Shown here piece after piece: positions 8,788-17,257 of a DNA stretch of 64,000 bases. The DNA is from an uncultured Erysipelotrichaceae bacterium. GTDB taxonomy: Bacteria; Bacillota_I; Bacilli_A; RFN20; CAG-826. Under the pieces are notes generated by a model. The model was not told the DNA's origin, searched no databases, and saw only the letters and a program-made list of their open reading frames with translations. A program made the translations under genes and the position numbers. Every line of letters starts with the position of its first letter. Position 1 is the first letter of the stretch. The stretch is from positions 1 through 64,000 of the forward strand of contig CADAXQ010000004.1 of NCBI GenBank assembly GCA_902791935.1, written 5' to 3'.

Positions 8788-8874
8788 GCCGGTTTGGCGG
8801 AATGGTAGACGCAAGGGACTTAAAATCCCTCGGGCGAATAACCCGTGCCGGTTCGAGTCCGGCAACCGGCACCA
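8788..8874 (+). tRNA. tRNA-Leu (anticodon TAA)
   Basis: Class II tRNA: acceptor GCCGGTT with AACCGGC, D arm GGCGGAATGGTAGACGC, anticodon loop CTTAAAA (TAA), long variable arm, T arm GGTTCGAGTCC, encoded CCA. Confidence 0.96.
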
Positions 8875-8883
8875 TAGCATGTT

Positions 8884-8914
8884 AAGGTTTGATTCAGACA
8901 TCAAACCTTTTTTG
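8884..8914 (+). terminator. Terminator of the tRNA cluster
   Basis: 10-bp stem AAGGTTTGAT (8884-8893) with ATCAAACCTT (8900-8909), 6-base loop, T run. Confidence 0.88.
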
Positions 8915-8987
8915 TTGCCTTAGCTTGACATATCGTAAAGCGTCCAAGAATGCGCTAGAATGATGGTATTCATTCTTGGAGATGCTT

Positions 8988-9620
8988 ATGAAGACGAAAA
9001 AGATTCTTTTTGCAGGATGTATGGCTTTTATCTTTGCCTTGGCCGGATGCTCAAATGGCGTTAAGGCACAAACCACAGGAGTAGTGAACTGCTATTACTT
9101 AGAAGTTGACGTCGGTGGTCAAACTTTTTCGAATCATTATTCCCAAACTTATTCGGAAGTGTACGAATATAAAGACGACAACGGAAATGCGATTTACGCT
9201 AGCACGCAAGTGAGTTGGAACCGATACGATGAAGCAACGGGCAAATATAAAACCTGCACTTCCTTGTGGGTTTATCGTGACCGATATACCACGGAATATA
9301 CGGAATACAAATACGTGCGCTTAGTCGGTCAGTTAATGGAAGAGCATAATTTTTATCTTGATCTCGATAAAAGGGTTATCGATTCCGAAACGAAATGGTC
9401 AGAATGCAGACACGAGCAATCATCTAGTTCTAGCGATTCGTCCATGTCATACGATAATCACGAAGCGTATCAAAAGGCAAAGACGGGCTATTTTCAAAGC
9501 GATAGCATTAACTATAACAGCATAAAACTCGATTTGGCGCAAAAAGGCCTAGAGCGGCATACCTACACAATTCTTAGTGAGGATAGCGTGATTACTTACA
9601 GGGCTAAATGGTTCCAATAG
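8988..9620 (+). CDS. Putative lipoprotein of unknown function
   Basis: Secreted lipoprotein: MKTKKILFAGCMAFIFALAGC carries a short basic region, a hydrophobic segment and the lipobox LAGC. The mature domain is rich in Tyr, Thr and Ser (for example YRDRYTTEYTEYKYVRL) and has a serine run SSSSDSSMS at two-thirds length, suggesting an extracytoplasmic linker. GGAG at 8978-8981 lies 6 bases before the ATG at 8988; another in-frame ATG at 8976 lacks a site. No family recognised. Confidence 0.7.
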   Translation: MKTKKILFAGCMAFIFALAGCSNGVKAQTTGVVNCYYLEVDVGGQTFSNHYSQTYSEVYEYKDDNGNAIYASTQVSWNRYDEATGKYKTCTSLWVYRDRYTTEYTEYKYVRLVGQLMEEHNFYLDLDKRVIDSETKWSECRHEQSSSSSDSSMSYDNHEAYQKAKTGYFQSDSINYNSIKLDLAQKGLERHTYTILSEDSVITYRAKWFQ

Positions 9621-9668
9621 AAAAGAAGCGTTTGCCTCAAATCGTAAATCGATAAGAACGAAAATGTT

Positions 9669-9699
9669 TTGACTATTTGTTTCTTTTGCGTAATATAGT
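9669..9699 (+). promoter_or_regulatory. Promoter of the type III antitoxin RNA
   Basis: TTGACT at 9669-9674, 16-bp spacer, TAATAT at 9691-9696 (an overlapping TATAGT lies at 9694-9699). The predicted start is about 9703, just before the tandem RNA repeats. Confidence 0.6.
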
Positions 9700-9702
9700 A
9701 AA

Positions 9703-9855
9703 TGGTAGCAATACCGATGACGAGGAGCGAGAGTAAGCTCCTGACTAAATAAAGAAAACTCATTAGGATGACGAGGAGCGAGAGTAAGCTCCTGACTAAA
9801 TAAAGAAAACTCAGTAGATGAAGAAAGAACCCGCTGAAAGCGAGTTCTTTTTTTA
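9703..9855 (+). ncRNA. TenpI-like type III antitoxin RNA with two tandem repeats
   Basis: Two nearly identical units start at 9716 and 9767 (47 identical bases, 51-bp period), followed by a short third-unit start (GATGA). Each unit has a stem AGGAGC/GCTCCT closing the loop GAGAGTAA; GAGT in the loop can pair with ACTC about 20 bases downstream across an A-rich stretch, making an H-type pseudoknot as in ToxI/TenpI RNAs. A promoter precedes and a terminator separates the repeats from the toxin gene, the standard type III toxin-antitoxin order. In such systems the toxin cuts this RNA into units that bind and inhibit it. Confidence 0.8.
9824..9855 (+). terminator. Attenuating terminator between antitoxin RNA and toxin
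   Basis: Stem AAAGAAC...GTTCTTT plus an inner CGC/GCG pair around a TGAAA loop, followed by a T run. In type III systems such a terminator sets the RNA:toxin ratio. Confidence 0.85.
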
Positions 9856-9873
9856 CATCATGTCAAAATGTTA

Positions 9874-9907
9874 TTGTCAAAAGCGCTGGAAATAGTACAA
9901 TGACAAT
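9874..9907 (+). promoter_or_regulatory. Possible secondary promoter at the toxin start
   Basis: TTGTCA, 16-bp spacer, TACAAT ends about 10 bases before the GTG start. It would give a leaderless toxin transcript independent of the RNA repeats. Unusual for a type III locus and may be fortuitous. Confidence 0.35.
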
Positions 9908-10342
9908 GTGAAAAAATATAAAGTATGCATTTTGAAACAGGAATTCTATCATAAATATCCTGCTGATATTTATCCCGAAATCCTTCAAAAAGGAGAAAAT
10001 CGCCCCTATTTAGTTTTGCTTTTGCGAGTAAATGGTAGACTTTACGCAATTCCGTTTAGAAGCAACATCAAACATAAATTTTGTTTCAAAATCCGGAATA
10101 ATCGTGGCCTTCAAGAAGGATTGGATTACACGAAAGCTTTGATGATAGAAGAAGAGGATATCGACAGAGAAGCTCACCTAAGGCCGAACACGCTTCCCCA
10201 AATTGATCAAAATATAAACATTATTATTCGGGATTTTACAGATTTCTTATCCTTATATAAAAGAATTCGGAGTGGCGAAAAAGCGGGCGTGACGGAGAGC
10301 AATATTTTATCGATGACAACTCTTAAATACTTTGACATATGA
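9908..10342 (+). CDS. Type III toxin-antitoxin endoribonuclease, TenpN-like
   Basis: Toxin of a type III system, expected to be a ToxN-fold endoribonuclease held inactive by the upstream RNA. Family-like blocks: FYHKYPADIYPEILQKGENRPYLVLLL near residues 13-40, IPFRSNIKHKFCF around 50, and GLDYTKALMI around 75, followed by a helical C-terminus. The length (144 aa) fits TenpN. GTG at 9908 is the only sensible start and has no Shine-Dalgarno. Family recognition is from memory of motif patterns; the tandem RNA plus terminator independently supports it. Such systems act in phage abortive infection or plasmid/chromosome maintenance. Confidence 0.82.
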   Translation: MKKYKVCILKQEFYHKYPADIYPEILQKGENRPYLVLLLRVNGRLYAIPFRSNIKHKFCFKIRNNRGLQEGLDYTKALMIEEEDIDREAHLRPNTLPQIDQNINIIIRDFTDFLSLYKRIRSGEKAGVTESNILSMTTLKYFDI

Positions 10343-10404
10343 GGAAACTAGATTTTGCTGTGTATTAAAATTTAGTTAAGATAAGGTAAAGGGCTAAATA
10401 AAAC

Positions 10405-13400
10405 ATGGCAAAAAGAGTTCCGACGATTATTGATTATTCGAAGTCAACTTTGTCTGAAATCATCGAAAAAGAAACAGGGCGTGAAACTGATTTTTTGGAA
10501 CTGGATTCTAACGAAAAGTGCAGGATTTTAAGATGCCTTGAAGAGCATAATGTTAACATCAAAGTTTTGGGCTATAAGTGGTACGACATCTTATCGAATA
10601 AGTTTTTTGCCGTTAAATATCAATTGGATGGAAGAGAAGTTCGCGGTTTTAGAGAAGATAAGATAGAGTTGGATCAATTTGAAGAATTGTTTCGCTATGT
10701 AGAAGGTGATGTTTATCACAACGCTTGCTTCTACGGATATAGCTTTTCGGAGAAAGAAATTTCCGAATACTCGCTCGATTTGCATCAGATTAATTTTGAT
10801 TCCCTTATTAATGAAACAATCGAGATGTATACTTTTGAGTCTATAAAAGGAATTGACAAGGAAGAAACCGCTGGCGCCGTTCTTAGAGCGAGCGAAATCG
10901 CCCAGTGGTTTAAGAAAGCCAGGGCGGTATCGACGTTAAAATCTTTAGAAGCGAAATACAAGGAGTTTATTGACAAATTTAATTTCTTTGAAGCACGAGC
11001 AATCTTTTTCTCTATATATTTACGAAAACACAAAGATGCTGTGAAAAAAGCAGCTATCGAATTCGCGTGTAAGCACGATTATTCTGACGGATTAGAGTTT
11101 GAGAAAATTTTTCAGACATACGGCAAAGATGCTGCTCAATATGTCATAGATCATTTTGATGGTGGTTTACGCCGGCGAATGATACAAAAGCGAAAATGCA
11201 ACTACAAGGACGAGCTCGCGGGATTAGAGAGCGGGACATGCATTTTCCTACGAGAACTAGGATTTGATAAGTACTTGCAACTTTATTACGTAAAAGACGG
11301 ATATTACAGCAGAAGGTATCGTCCATCGGTCGTCCATGACTATTTCACTGATTTTTCGGAATTTGCATCTTATGTAAACGGCGATTTATCGGACGCCGAT
11401 TTATCAGAGGCACCTGTTTCTAAGCAAGAAGTGGAAAAATACAAGACGAATGAATATACAAGATTCCCTTTCTCAAAAAAGTATAGCCATTATGAGGTGA
11501 CTAAAGAGTTTACGGATGGCAAGTTTATTGTGACGCAAAGATGGCTGGATTTCGATGGCAGCATCATACTTGAAAAACAACATCAATTTACACGATTTTT
11601 CGATTTTGCGCATTTCCTTAAAGACGATTTATCTGGTGCTGATTTGCTCCTTTGCGATGGCATTGAAAATATTTACAAGATGCCCGGCCTCAAGCTAGAC
11701 GGAATTAAAGTCAGAAGTGTGGCAGCTGAAAAATTAGGCCTTTCGTTGCAGCTCTTGCCCGAAGGCAGCTTAAAAGTAAAGGAATTTGAGCAAACCAGCA
11801 AATTAGAGCTCACAACTGTAGATAGTTCTTTGATGAAACACCCTGAAGATCAGGATTATTCGAATCTTGTAAGATACGTTAGCGATATCCATCTTTTGCA
11901 TCGATATCAAGCCTATCAATGTAAAACCGTTGGCGATGTCGAATACGTTACGAGGACGATCACTAAGACTTTGGCCAAAGATTCATACGGAGTGAATCTC
12001 ATTGGTGGCGATACTTCCAGTAATTTCGAAGTTTTCAAAGAATTTGTCAAAGATCTCGCAGGAGAACTTTCTGCATATAAGAAAAACGGCGATTTCTTTT
12101 TCACACTAGGAAATCATGAATTATGGGGCTTAAATGGTGAAAGCCTCCCCTCAATTGTTGAGCAATACAAAGCTGTTTTAGAACAAGAGGGTGAAGGAAA
12201 TATGCACCTTGTTCAAAACAATATTTTCTATGCCGATGGCGGGTGGAAAGAAATTACAGAGGAAGAGTTGTCGAAGATTTCTCCCGAAGATTTAAGAGCA
12301 AAGCTAAAGTCAGCGTTTGTTATTATCTTTGGCGGTATCGGTTTTGCCGGAAAAAATAATGAATTCAATGCTAATAATGGCATTTATTTGAATGTTTTGG
12401 ACAGAGAAGGTGAAATCCGCGAAAGCGAAAAGTTTCTCTTTTTGTATCAAAAAGTAGCCACCGCACTTAAAGGAAGAAGCTTTATCGTTCTGACTCACAT
12501 GCCGATGAAAGACTGGGGCGGAGAAGATATTCACCCGCAAGATGGCGTTGTTTATGTAAGTGGTCATAATCATCGAAACTATTTCTATGACGATGGTCGC
12601 AAACGCATTTATGCCGATAACCAAGTTGGATATAAAGGCAAAAATGTTGCTTTTAAGGAATTTGCAATTGATTTTAGCTATGAATGGTTTGCTGATTATA
12701 AAGACGGGATTTACGAAATTTCTAGAGAAGACTACGAACGCTTCTACCGGGGAACCACTTGGCTTCAGCTTACCTTTAAACGAAAATTCAACAAGCTATT
12801 CATGATTAAACGTGAGAAAACCTATATGTTTCTCATGCAAACTCCCAAAGGAACTTTAGTCATTCTAAATGGCGGCGCCATCAGAAAAGCGGGTAATCAT
12901 TCTCTGGAATATTTTTATGAGAATATCGTCAAATACTCTGAATCGGTTAAACTATTCTTAGCCAAATATAACGCATATCAAAAACGTGTATCGGATGACA
13001 TCAAACGCTTTGGCGGAGAAGGCACAATCCATGGATGTATTGTAGACATAGATTTTTATAACCATTTGTATGTAAACATCAGAGATGGGACAATCACTCC
13101 ATACTATGCCTTGTCTATGGTGGGCAAAACGGTGTATGAAAATCTGCCTAGCCTATTGAACGTGCATTGCCCTCAGCTTTTTTATAACTACAAGAAATTA
13201 ATTGAACAGCAAAGCGGGGAAAACGCATTAACCGTTTTTAACGAAAGAGAGCCTATCGTGAAAGACAGGTATTGGGATGACTCAACGGAAATTTATCGTG
13301 ATTCTCGCATTGTCAATGGCTTGCAATATACGACAAGATACAACATCGTTAGGCTTTGGAATGACGTCTTTGTGGAAGGAGCATCAGAAGAAAATGGGAA

Positions 13401-13488
13401 GATGATTGTCTTGGGCATCATGAGGCCAGAAGTTGACGCCGAGCCTGTTGAGATAGAATGCGATAAGAAATCCAAGAAGAAATCCTAA
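10405..13488 (+). CDS. Large metallophosphoesterase-domain protein (1027 aa)
   Basis: A calcineurin-like phosphoesterase domain lies in the middle: D-x-H in YVSDIHLLH (about 494-496), GGD (534-536), GNHE (569-572), THMPM with H698, and SGHNH (719-723); this is the complete di-metal ligand set. The roughly 490-residue N-terminal region is unrecognised and has two related segments, each with a WL/YY-containing part followed by a VNGDLSDADL or LKDDLSGADL motif. The 300-residue C-terminus is also unrecognised. It follows the type III toxin by 62 bases. Substrate unknown; a defence role is only an inference from position. Weak ribosome-binding site (AAGGTAAAGGG). Confidence 0.75.
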   Translation: MAKRVPTIIDYSKSTLSEIIEKETGRETDFLELDSNEKCRILRCLEEHNVNIKVLGYKWYDILSNKFFAVKYQLDGREVRGFREDKIELDQFEELFRYVEGDVYHNACFYGYSFSEKEISEYSLDLHQINFDSLINETIEMYTFESIKGIDKEETAGAVLRASEIAQWFKKARAVSTLKSLEAKYKEFIDKFNFFEARAIFFSIYLRKHKDAVKKAAIEFACKHDYSDGLEFEKIFQTYGKDAAQYVIDHFDGGLRRRMIQKRKCNYKDELAGLESGTCIFLRELGFDKYLQLYYVKDGYYSRRYRPSVVHDYFTDFSEFASYVNGDLSDADLSEAPVSKQEVEKYKTNEYTRFPFSKKYSHYEVTKEFTDGKFIVTQRWLDFDGSIILEKQHQFTRFFDFAHFLKDDLSGADLLLCDGIENIYKMPGLKLDGIKVRSVAAEKLGLSLQLLPEGSLKVKEFEQTSKLELTTVDSSLMKHPEDQDYSNLVRYVSDIHLLHRYQAYQCKTVGDVEYVTRTITKTLAKDSYGVNLIGGDTSSNFEVFKEFVKDLAGELSAYKKNGDFFFTLGNHELWGLNGESLPSIVEQYKAVLEQEGEGNMHLVQNNIFYADGGWKEITEEELSKISPEDLRAKLKSAFVIIFGGIGFAGKNNEFNANNGIYLNVLDREGEIRESEKFLFLYQKVATALKGRSFIVLTHMPMKDWGGEDIHPQDGVVYVSGHNHRNYFYDDGRKRIYADNQVGYKGKNVAFKEFAIDFSYEWFADYKDGIYEISREDYERFYRGTTWLQLTFKRKFNKLFMIKREKTYMFLMQTPKGTLVILNGGAIRKAGNHSLEYFYENIVKYSESVKLFLAKYNAYQKRVSDDIKRFGGEGTIHGCIVDIDFYNHLYVNIRDGTITPYYALSMVGKTVYENLPSLLNVHCPQLFYNYKKLIEQQSGENALTVFNEREPIVKDRYWDDSTEIYRDSRIVNGLQYTTRYNIVRLWNDVFVEGASEENGKMIVLGIMRPEVDAEPVEIECDKKSKKKS

Positions 13489-13606
13489 TTATCTCTTTTG
13501 TGATTGCTAATGTGAGCGACGCGAAACCTGGAAACGATCGCCAATCTTAGACGATGAAGGAAGCTGTCTCTCAGATACGTTCTAGCAAAAAACGAGCTCG
13601 TACTAT

Positions 13607-13664
13607 TTGCTTCATTTCTTGCTTCATTTATTGCTTCATTTCTTGCTTCATTTTAAAAATGAAG
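13607..13664. repeat. Four tandem 12-bp repeats with foldback
   Basis: Units TTGCTTCATTT(C/A/C/T) at 13607, 13619, 13631 and 13643. The last unit runs into AAAAATGAAG, so CTTCATTTT (13646-13654) can pair with AAATGAAG (13657-13664). The array is a multiple of three in length and could vary by slippage. Confidence 0.8.
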
Positions 13665-13802
13665 CCGAAGAATTCAAAAAAATATATGACAAGATCGGAA
13701 GGAAGTATTGGATTTTTAGGGACTTCGTATGGTGATTCTCTGGGTACCGGCATTGATAAGGAAAGAAAAAGAAGAAAATACAAGGAACGCGTACCAGTAA
13801 AA

Positions 13803-13868
13803 GGTGACCAACGGTAACGAGCGGTAACCAAAGGTAACGGATGGTAACCAAAGGTAACATGTGGTAAC
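13803..13868. promoter_or_regulatory. Seven 10-bp-phased GGTRAC motifs
   Basis: GGTGAC at 13803, then GGTAAC at 13813, 13823, 13833, 13843, 13853 and 13863: seven hexamers at exactly 10-bp period, separated by variable tetramers. The same face of the helix is presented each turn, which suggests a cooperative protein-binding platform just upstream of the ribosome-binding site at 13881. Conservation of the hexamer but not of the tetramer argues against simple tandem duplication. Confidence 0.75.
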
Positions 13869-13891
13869 ATTAAATAATAGAGGTGGTAGTT

Positions 13892-15562
13892 ATGGAACAA
13901 AAGAAAATGCTGCCGTTAGGCATTGAGGATTTTGAGCAGGTGATTTCTAATTGCTATTACGTCGACAAAACCATGTTGCTTTCTGAAATTGTCAAATATC
14001 CTACAGGCACGGTTCTTTTGTATGCTAGGCCGAGACGCTTTGGAAAAAGTCTGGCGCTTTCTATGATGGATTGCTTTTTCTCGTCGTTTCGAAAAAACCA
14101 CGACCTTTTCCGCGGGCTGGCTATTTCGCAAGATAAAGAGTTTTGCCAAACGTATCAAAATCAGATTCCCTTAATTCATTTAAATCTTAAGAACGTGACG
14201 GGGTCGGACGAGAAAGGCTTTTTGTTCAAAATGGGGGAAGCCATGGCATCGCTCTATGAGTCTTTTGCCAATCTTTCCCATGCAGCCGTTTTGTCGGAAA
14301 GAAGGAAAAACTACATTCAGAAAATTTTGGCCCAAAAAGCCAGCAAAGATGAACTTAGTAGTTCGTTGCGCGAACTTTGCGATGATTTGTGCTTCTGCTA
14401 TGGGAAAAGAGTCATGATCCTGATCGACGAATATGACGCCCCATTGCAAAATGCATTCACAAAAGGATTTTACGAAGATACGGTGGATTTTTTCAAAGAA
14501 TTTCTCGGCATGGCATTGAAGGGAAATCCCTCTCTTGAAAAAGCCGTTCTTACCGGTATTGCTCAAGTTGCGCAGGCTTCCATCTTTTCAGGAATGAATA
14601 ATTTGGTAGCGAATACAGTCATGTCCCATAGTGAAAATGAATTCTTTGGCTTTTCTGCTGAGGAAGCCAAGGAACTGTTCTCCTACTATGGAATCGCTCA
14701 GGATGCGTCTTCTGTCCGTCAATGGTATGGTGGCTATCGTTTTCAAGGGAGAGAAATTTTGAATCCCTGGTCGTTGCTGGAATTTGTCAAGAATCAGGGT
14801 TTTTTCCAGTGCTATTGGGTTAACACCGGGTCCTACGATGTCATAAAACGTCTTTTAGCAAATGGAGATGAGGCAATACTTCGCGACGTGGAAACGCTTC
14901 TCGCTTGTCGAAGCGTAGAATCGGAAATCCCCTTTTCACTAAATTACGGAGAACTAGATGGAGAAGCACCGTTTCTCTCTTTGCTGCTTCAGTCGGGCTA
15001 CCTCACGGCAAAGCCAGCCTTGGCGCCTGGCCGCTATGAACTTTCTCTTCCTAATCGTGAGATCATCGAAGTTTTTCGCCTAGAAATCAACGATTCTTAT
15101 TTTAAAAACGGAAAATCCAATCGGATTGAATCTTTGAAGGAAGCATTTTTAAAGGGAAGCGAGGAAGAAATTTCCAAGAGCATAGAAGAGAATCTTCTCA
15201 CCAGCTTTTCTTATTATGACTTTGGACAGGAAAAGAACTATCAGATTATGATTCTTACTATGGCATCTTTATTGTTCGAGGAATGCGCCATAGAAAGCGA
15301 GATTCCTGCTGGTACTGGTCGATGCGATATCCTCGTCTCTCCAAAGCAAAAAGTGGGAACGGGCATGGTCATTGAAATTAAGGCTTTAAAAGGAAAAAGC
15401 AGCCAGTCAAGGATTGAAACAACCGCCTTAAGCGCCTTGCGGCAGATTGAAGAGAAGCAATACGATGAGAGGTTGAAGAAAGATGCCGCCACCCATTTGC
15501 TGCTGTTCGGAATTGCGTTTCACGGCAAACGGGTCGCGGTGCGTAAGAAGATTGCAAGATAA
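13892..15562 (+). CDS. AAA-ATPase-like protein with PD-(D/E)XK nuclease domain (DUF1703 type)
   Basis: Two-domain protein of the AAA-ATPase_like/PDDEXK_9 group, abundant in gut anaerobes and of unknown role. N-terminus: LPLGIEDFEQVISNCYYVDKTMLL, then a Walker-like loop ARPRRFGKSLALSM and Walker B VMILIDEYDAPL. Later WYGGYRF and LNPWSLLEF are family motifs. The C-terminal restriction-like fold shows ESEIPAGTGRCDILVS followed by GMVIEIKALKG (D...E-x-K). AGGTGG at 13881-13886 supports ATG 13892 (556 aa); the in-frame GTG at 13883 overlaps this site. Preceded by the phased GGTRAC array. Confidence 0.88.
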   Translation: MEQKKMLPLGIEDFEQVISNCYYVDKTMLLSEIVKYPTGTVLLYARPRRFGKSLALSMMDCFFSSFRKNHDLFRGLAISQDKEFCQTYQNQIPLIHLNLKNVTGSDEKGFLFKMGEAMASLYESFANLSHAAVLSERRKNYIQKILAQKASKDELSSSLRELCDDLCFCYGKRVMILIDEYDAPLQNAFTKGFYEDTVDFFKEFLGMALKGNPSLEKAVLTGIAQVAQASIFSGMNNLVANTVMSHSENEFFGFSAEEAKELFSYYGIAQDASSVRQWYGGYRFQGREILNPWSLLEFVKNQGFFQCYWVNTGSYDVIKRLLANGDEAILRDVETLLACRSVESEIPFSLNYGELDGEAPFLSLLLQSGYLTAKPALAPGRYELSLPNREIIEVFRLEINDSYFKNGKSNRIESLKEAFLKGSEEEISKSIEENLLTSFSYYDFGQEKNYQIMILTMASLLFEECAIESEIPAGTGRCDILVSPKQKVGTGMVIEIKALKGKSSQSRIETTALSALRQIEEKQYDERLKKDAATHLLLFGIAFHGKRVAVRKKIAR

Positions 15563-15769
15563 AACAATCCGATCTGCGTTTTTTGGAAAGCGTTTGGGCC
15601 ATCGGAAAGGTCATGTTTTTTGAAGCGTTGCTTTTGACTATGTTTTTGAGATTAGCAACGTTCAGAATAGAACCGCATCGTTTTGCCTGTCTTATTTTGC
15701 GTTTTTCTTTTGCCATCTTTCAGAATGTTCTATGCTAATAACAACAAGAACATCAGGAGATGAATGCCC

Positions 15770-17020
15770 ATGAACGACCAGGCGATTGCCAATTTATTGA
15801 CGTTAGAAGCGAAGCGACAAAATGAGGGGATCGAGCTTATTGCTTCGGAGAATTATCCCTCAAAGAGCGTGCGAGAAGCACAAGGGTCGATTTTGACGGC
15901 CAAGTATGCCGAGGGTTATCCCCAGAGACGTTACTATGGCGGGTGCGAGTATATCGACAAGGTCGAAGAACTCGCGATTGAACGGGCAAAGCGGTTATTC
16001 TCTTGCGCTTATGCGAATGTGCAACCCCATAGTGGTTCCCAAGCGAATGCCGCGGCTTATCATGCCTTATTAAGACCAGGGGATAAGGTGTTATCGTTAG
16101 TGCTCAATGATGGGGGTCACTTAACGCATGGATCCCCCGTCAGCTTCTCTTCGGCAACCTACCACTTTGTGTTTTATCCTTTAAATGATAAAGGTCACCT
16201 TGATTTAGATATCATTGAGAAATGGCTAGATCAAGAAAATCCCAATCTCTTTTTAGCGGGTTATAGTGCCTATCCTTATGCGATTGACTTCAAAGGCATG
16301 CGAGAACGGATTGATCGGCATAATGCGCATAGTCCCACTCCTTGCTTATTTATGGTGGATATGGCGCATATTGCCGGGATTGTGGCAGCAGGGTTATGCC
16401 AGAATCCCGTGGATTATGCCGATATCGTTACGTCTACGACCCATAAGACCTTAAGAGGGCCACGAGGGGGTTTAATCTTAAGCAATCGGCTTGACTTAGC
16501 CAAAAAGATTGATTCTGCGGTGTTCCCTTATACCCAAGGGGGACCTTTGGAACATGTGATTGCCGGGAAGGCAATCACATTCTTAGAAGACCAGTCTCCT
16601 GCATTTAAGACCTATATGAAGCAAGTCTTAGAGAATACCAAGGCGTGTAATGATGAGCTCGCAAGACGAGGAAGAATCGTGTCGGGCACAGAGAATCATT
16701 TGTTCTTGCTCAATGTTTTAGAATCGTATGGGATTTCTGGCAAGGTTGCCCAACAAGAATTAGAGTCCATCGGGATTACGACGAACAAAAACATGATTCA
16801 TGGCGATACCTTAAAGCCGAATGAGACCTCAGGATTAAGAATCGGGTTTGCCGCAGCAACAACGAGAGGGTGCACCAAAGAAGAAGCCATTCAGATTGCG
16901 GGTCTTATTGATGACTGCTTAAGCAAGTCAAAGTCCAAAGAACAATTAAAAGAAGAAGTGCATCATATGGTGTCAGGTTGGAAGGATGTCATGACATTAG
17001 AGTTCCCGATGGGGGAGTAA
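15770..17020 (+). CDS. glyA: Serine hydroxymethyltransferase
   Basis: PLP enzyme that converts serine and tetrahydrofolate to glycine and methylene-THF, supplying the one-carbon pool used by ThyA encoded near the window end. Signatures: IELIASENYPS at the N-terminus, YPQRRYYGGCEYID, and the PLP lysine in TSTTHKTLRGPRGG around residue 225. Length about 416 aa is standard. AGGAGA at 15755-15760 fits ATG 15770 better than ATG 15764, two codons upstream. Confidence 0.96.
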   Translation: MNDQAIANLLTLEAKRQNEGIELIASENYPSKSVREAQGSILTAKYAEGYPQRRYYGGCEYIDKVEELAIERAKRLFSCAYANVQPHSGSQANAAAYHALLRPGDKVLSLVLNDGGHLTHGSPVSFSSATYHFVFYPLNDKGHLDLDIIEKWLDQENPNLFLAGYSAYPYAIDFKGMRERIDRHNAHSPTPCLFMVDMAHIAGIVAAGLCQNPVDYADIVTSTTHKTLRGPRGGLILSNRLDLAKKIDSAVFPYTQGGPLEHVIAGKAITFLEDQSPAFKTYMKQVLENTKACNDELARRGRIVSGTENHLFLLNVLESYGISGKVAQQELESIGITTNKNMIHGDTLKPNETSGLRIGFAAATTRGCTKEEAIQIAGLIDDCLSKSKSKEQLKEEVHHMVSGWKDVMTLEFPMGE

Positions 17021-17159
17021 ATTGAAAACCGTTTTGGTAAGCCGGTATTTTTCTTATTGCGCTAAAAACGACGATAACTGCCATATTTGGTGATATTTTT
17101 GCCTTCCTTCTGTAATCCATCCATAGTAAAATACGGTTAATGAATTGCCAGCGTGTAAG

Positions 17160-17251
17160 GAAAAGAAAAAGTTCCTTTTCTAGAGGAACTCTTTTACCCG
17201 CCAACGCAGGTCTCGGTTTTGGCAACTGCTTTATTTGAACGGTTGTTAACC
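17160..17251 (-). ncRNA. Predicted tracrRNA of the type II-A system
   Basis: Read on the minus strand from about 17251. The anti-repeat (17251-17233) pairs with the 5' part of the CRISPR repeat: seven lower-stem pairs (GTTTGAG with TTCAAAT, G:U allowed), a small bulge, then ten continuous pairs of GGTTGTTAAC with GTTAACAACC. A stem GCCAA/TTGGC and other pairings follow, and the RNA ends in terminator hairpin AGTTCCT/AGGAACT plus a T-rich run. A consensus -35 TTGACA and TAAACT -10 precede it. This lower stem-bulge-upper stem architecture is that of Cas9 guides. Confidence 0.82.
17161..17190 (-). terminator. Terminator of tracrRNA
   Basis: Minus-strand stem AGTTCCT with AGGAACT (plus positions 17170-17190), 7-base loop, followed by TTTTTCTTTT. 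Confidence 0.8.
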
Positions 17252-17257
17252 GTCTTC

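Larger units (their letters stand above)
13489..13891. other. Intergenic region with two kinds of tandem repeats
   Basis: No convincing gene. It holds four tandem 12-bp units TTGCTTCATTTC at 13607-13654 followed by an inverted arm, then the seven phased GGTRAC motifs upstream of the AAA/nuclease gene. Short frames on both strands merely translate these repeats. Confidence 0.6.

Noticed and set aside
8924-8966. TTGACA at 8924 as promoter of the lipoprotein at 8988
   Set aside because: The nearest good -10 (TAGAAT) is 25 bp away, too far for a standard promoter.
13554-13900. Small open frames over the tandem repeats on both strands
   Set aside because: Their sequences are mostly translations of the 12-bp and 10-bp repeats (CFIS and VTxxY-type); no start signal.
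17030-17070. Hairpin after glyA as a terminator
   Set aside because: Only a 4-bp ACCG/CGGT stem before the T run; too weak to call.
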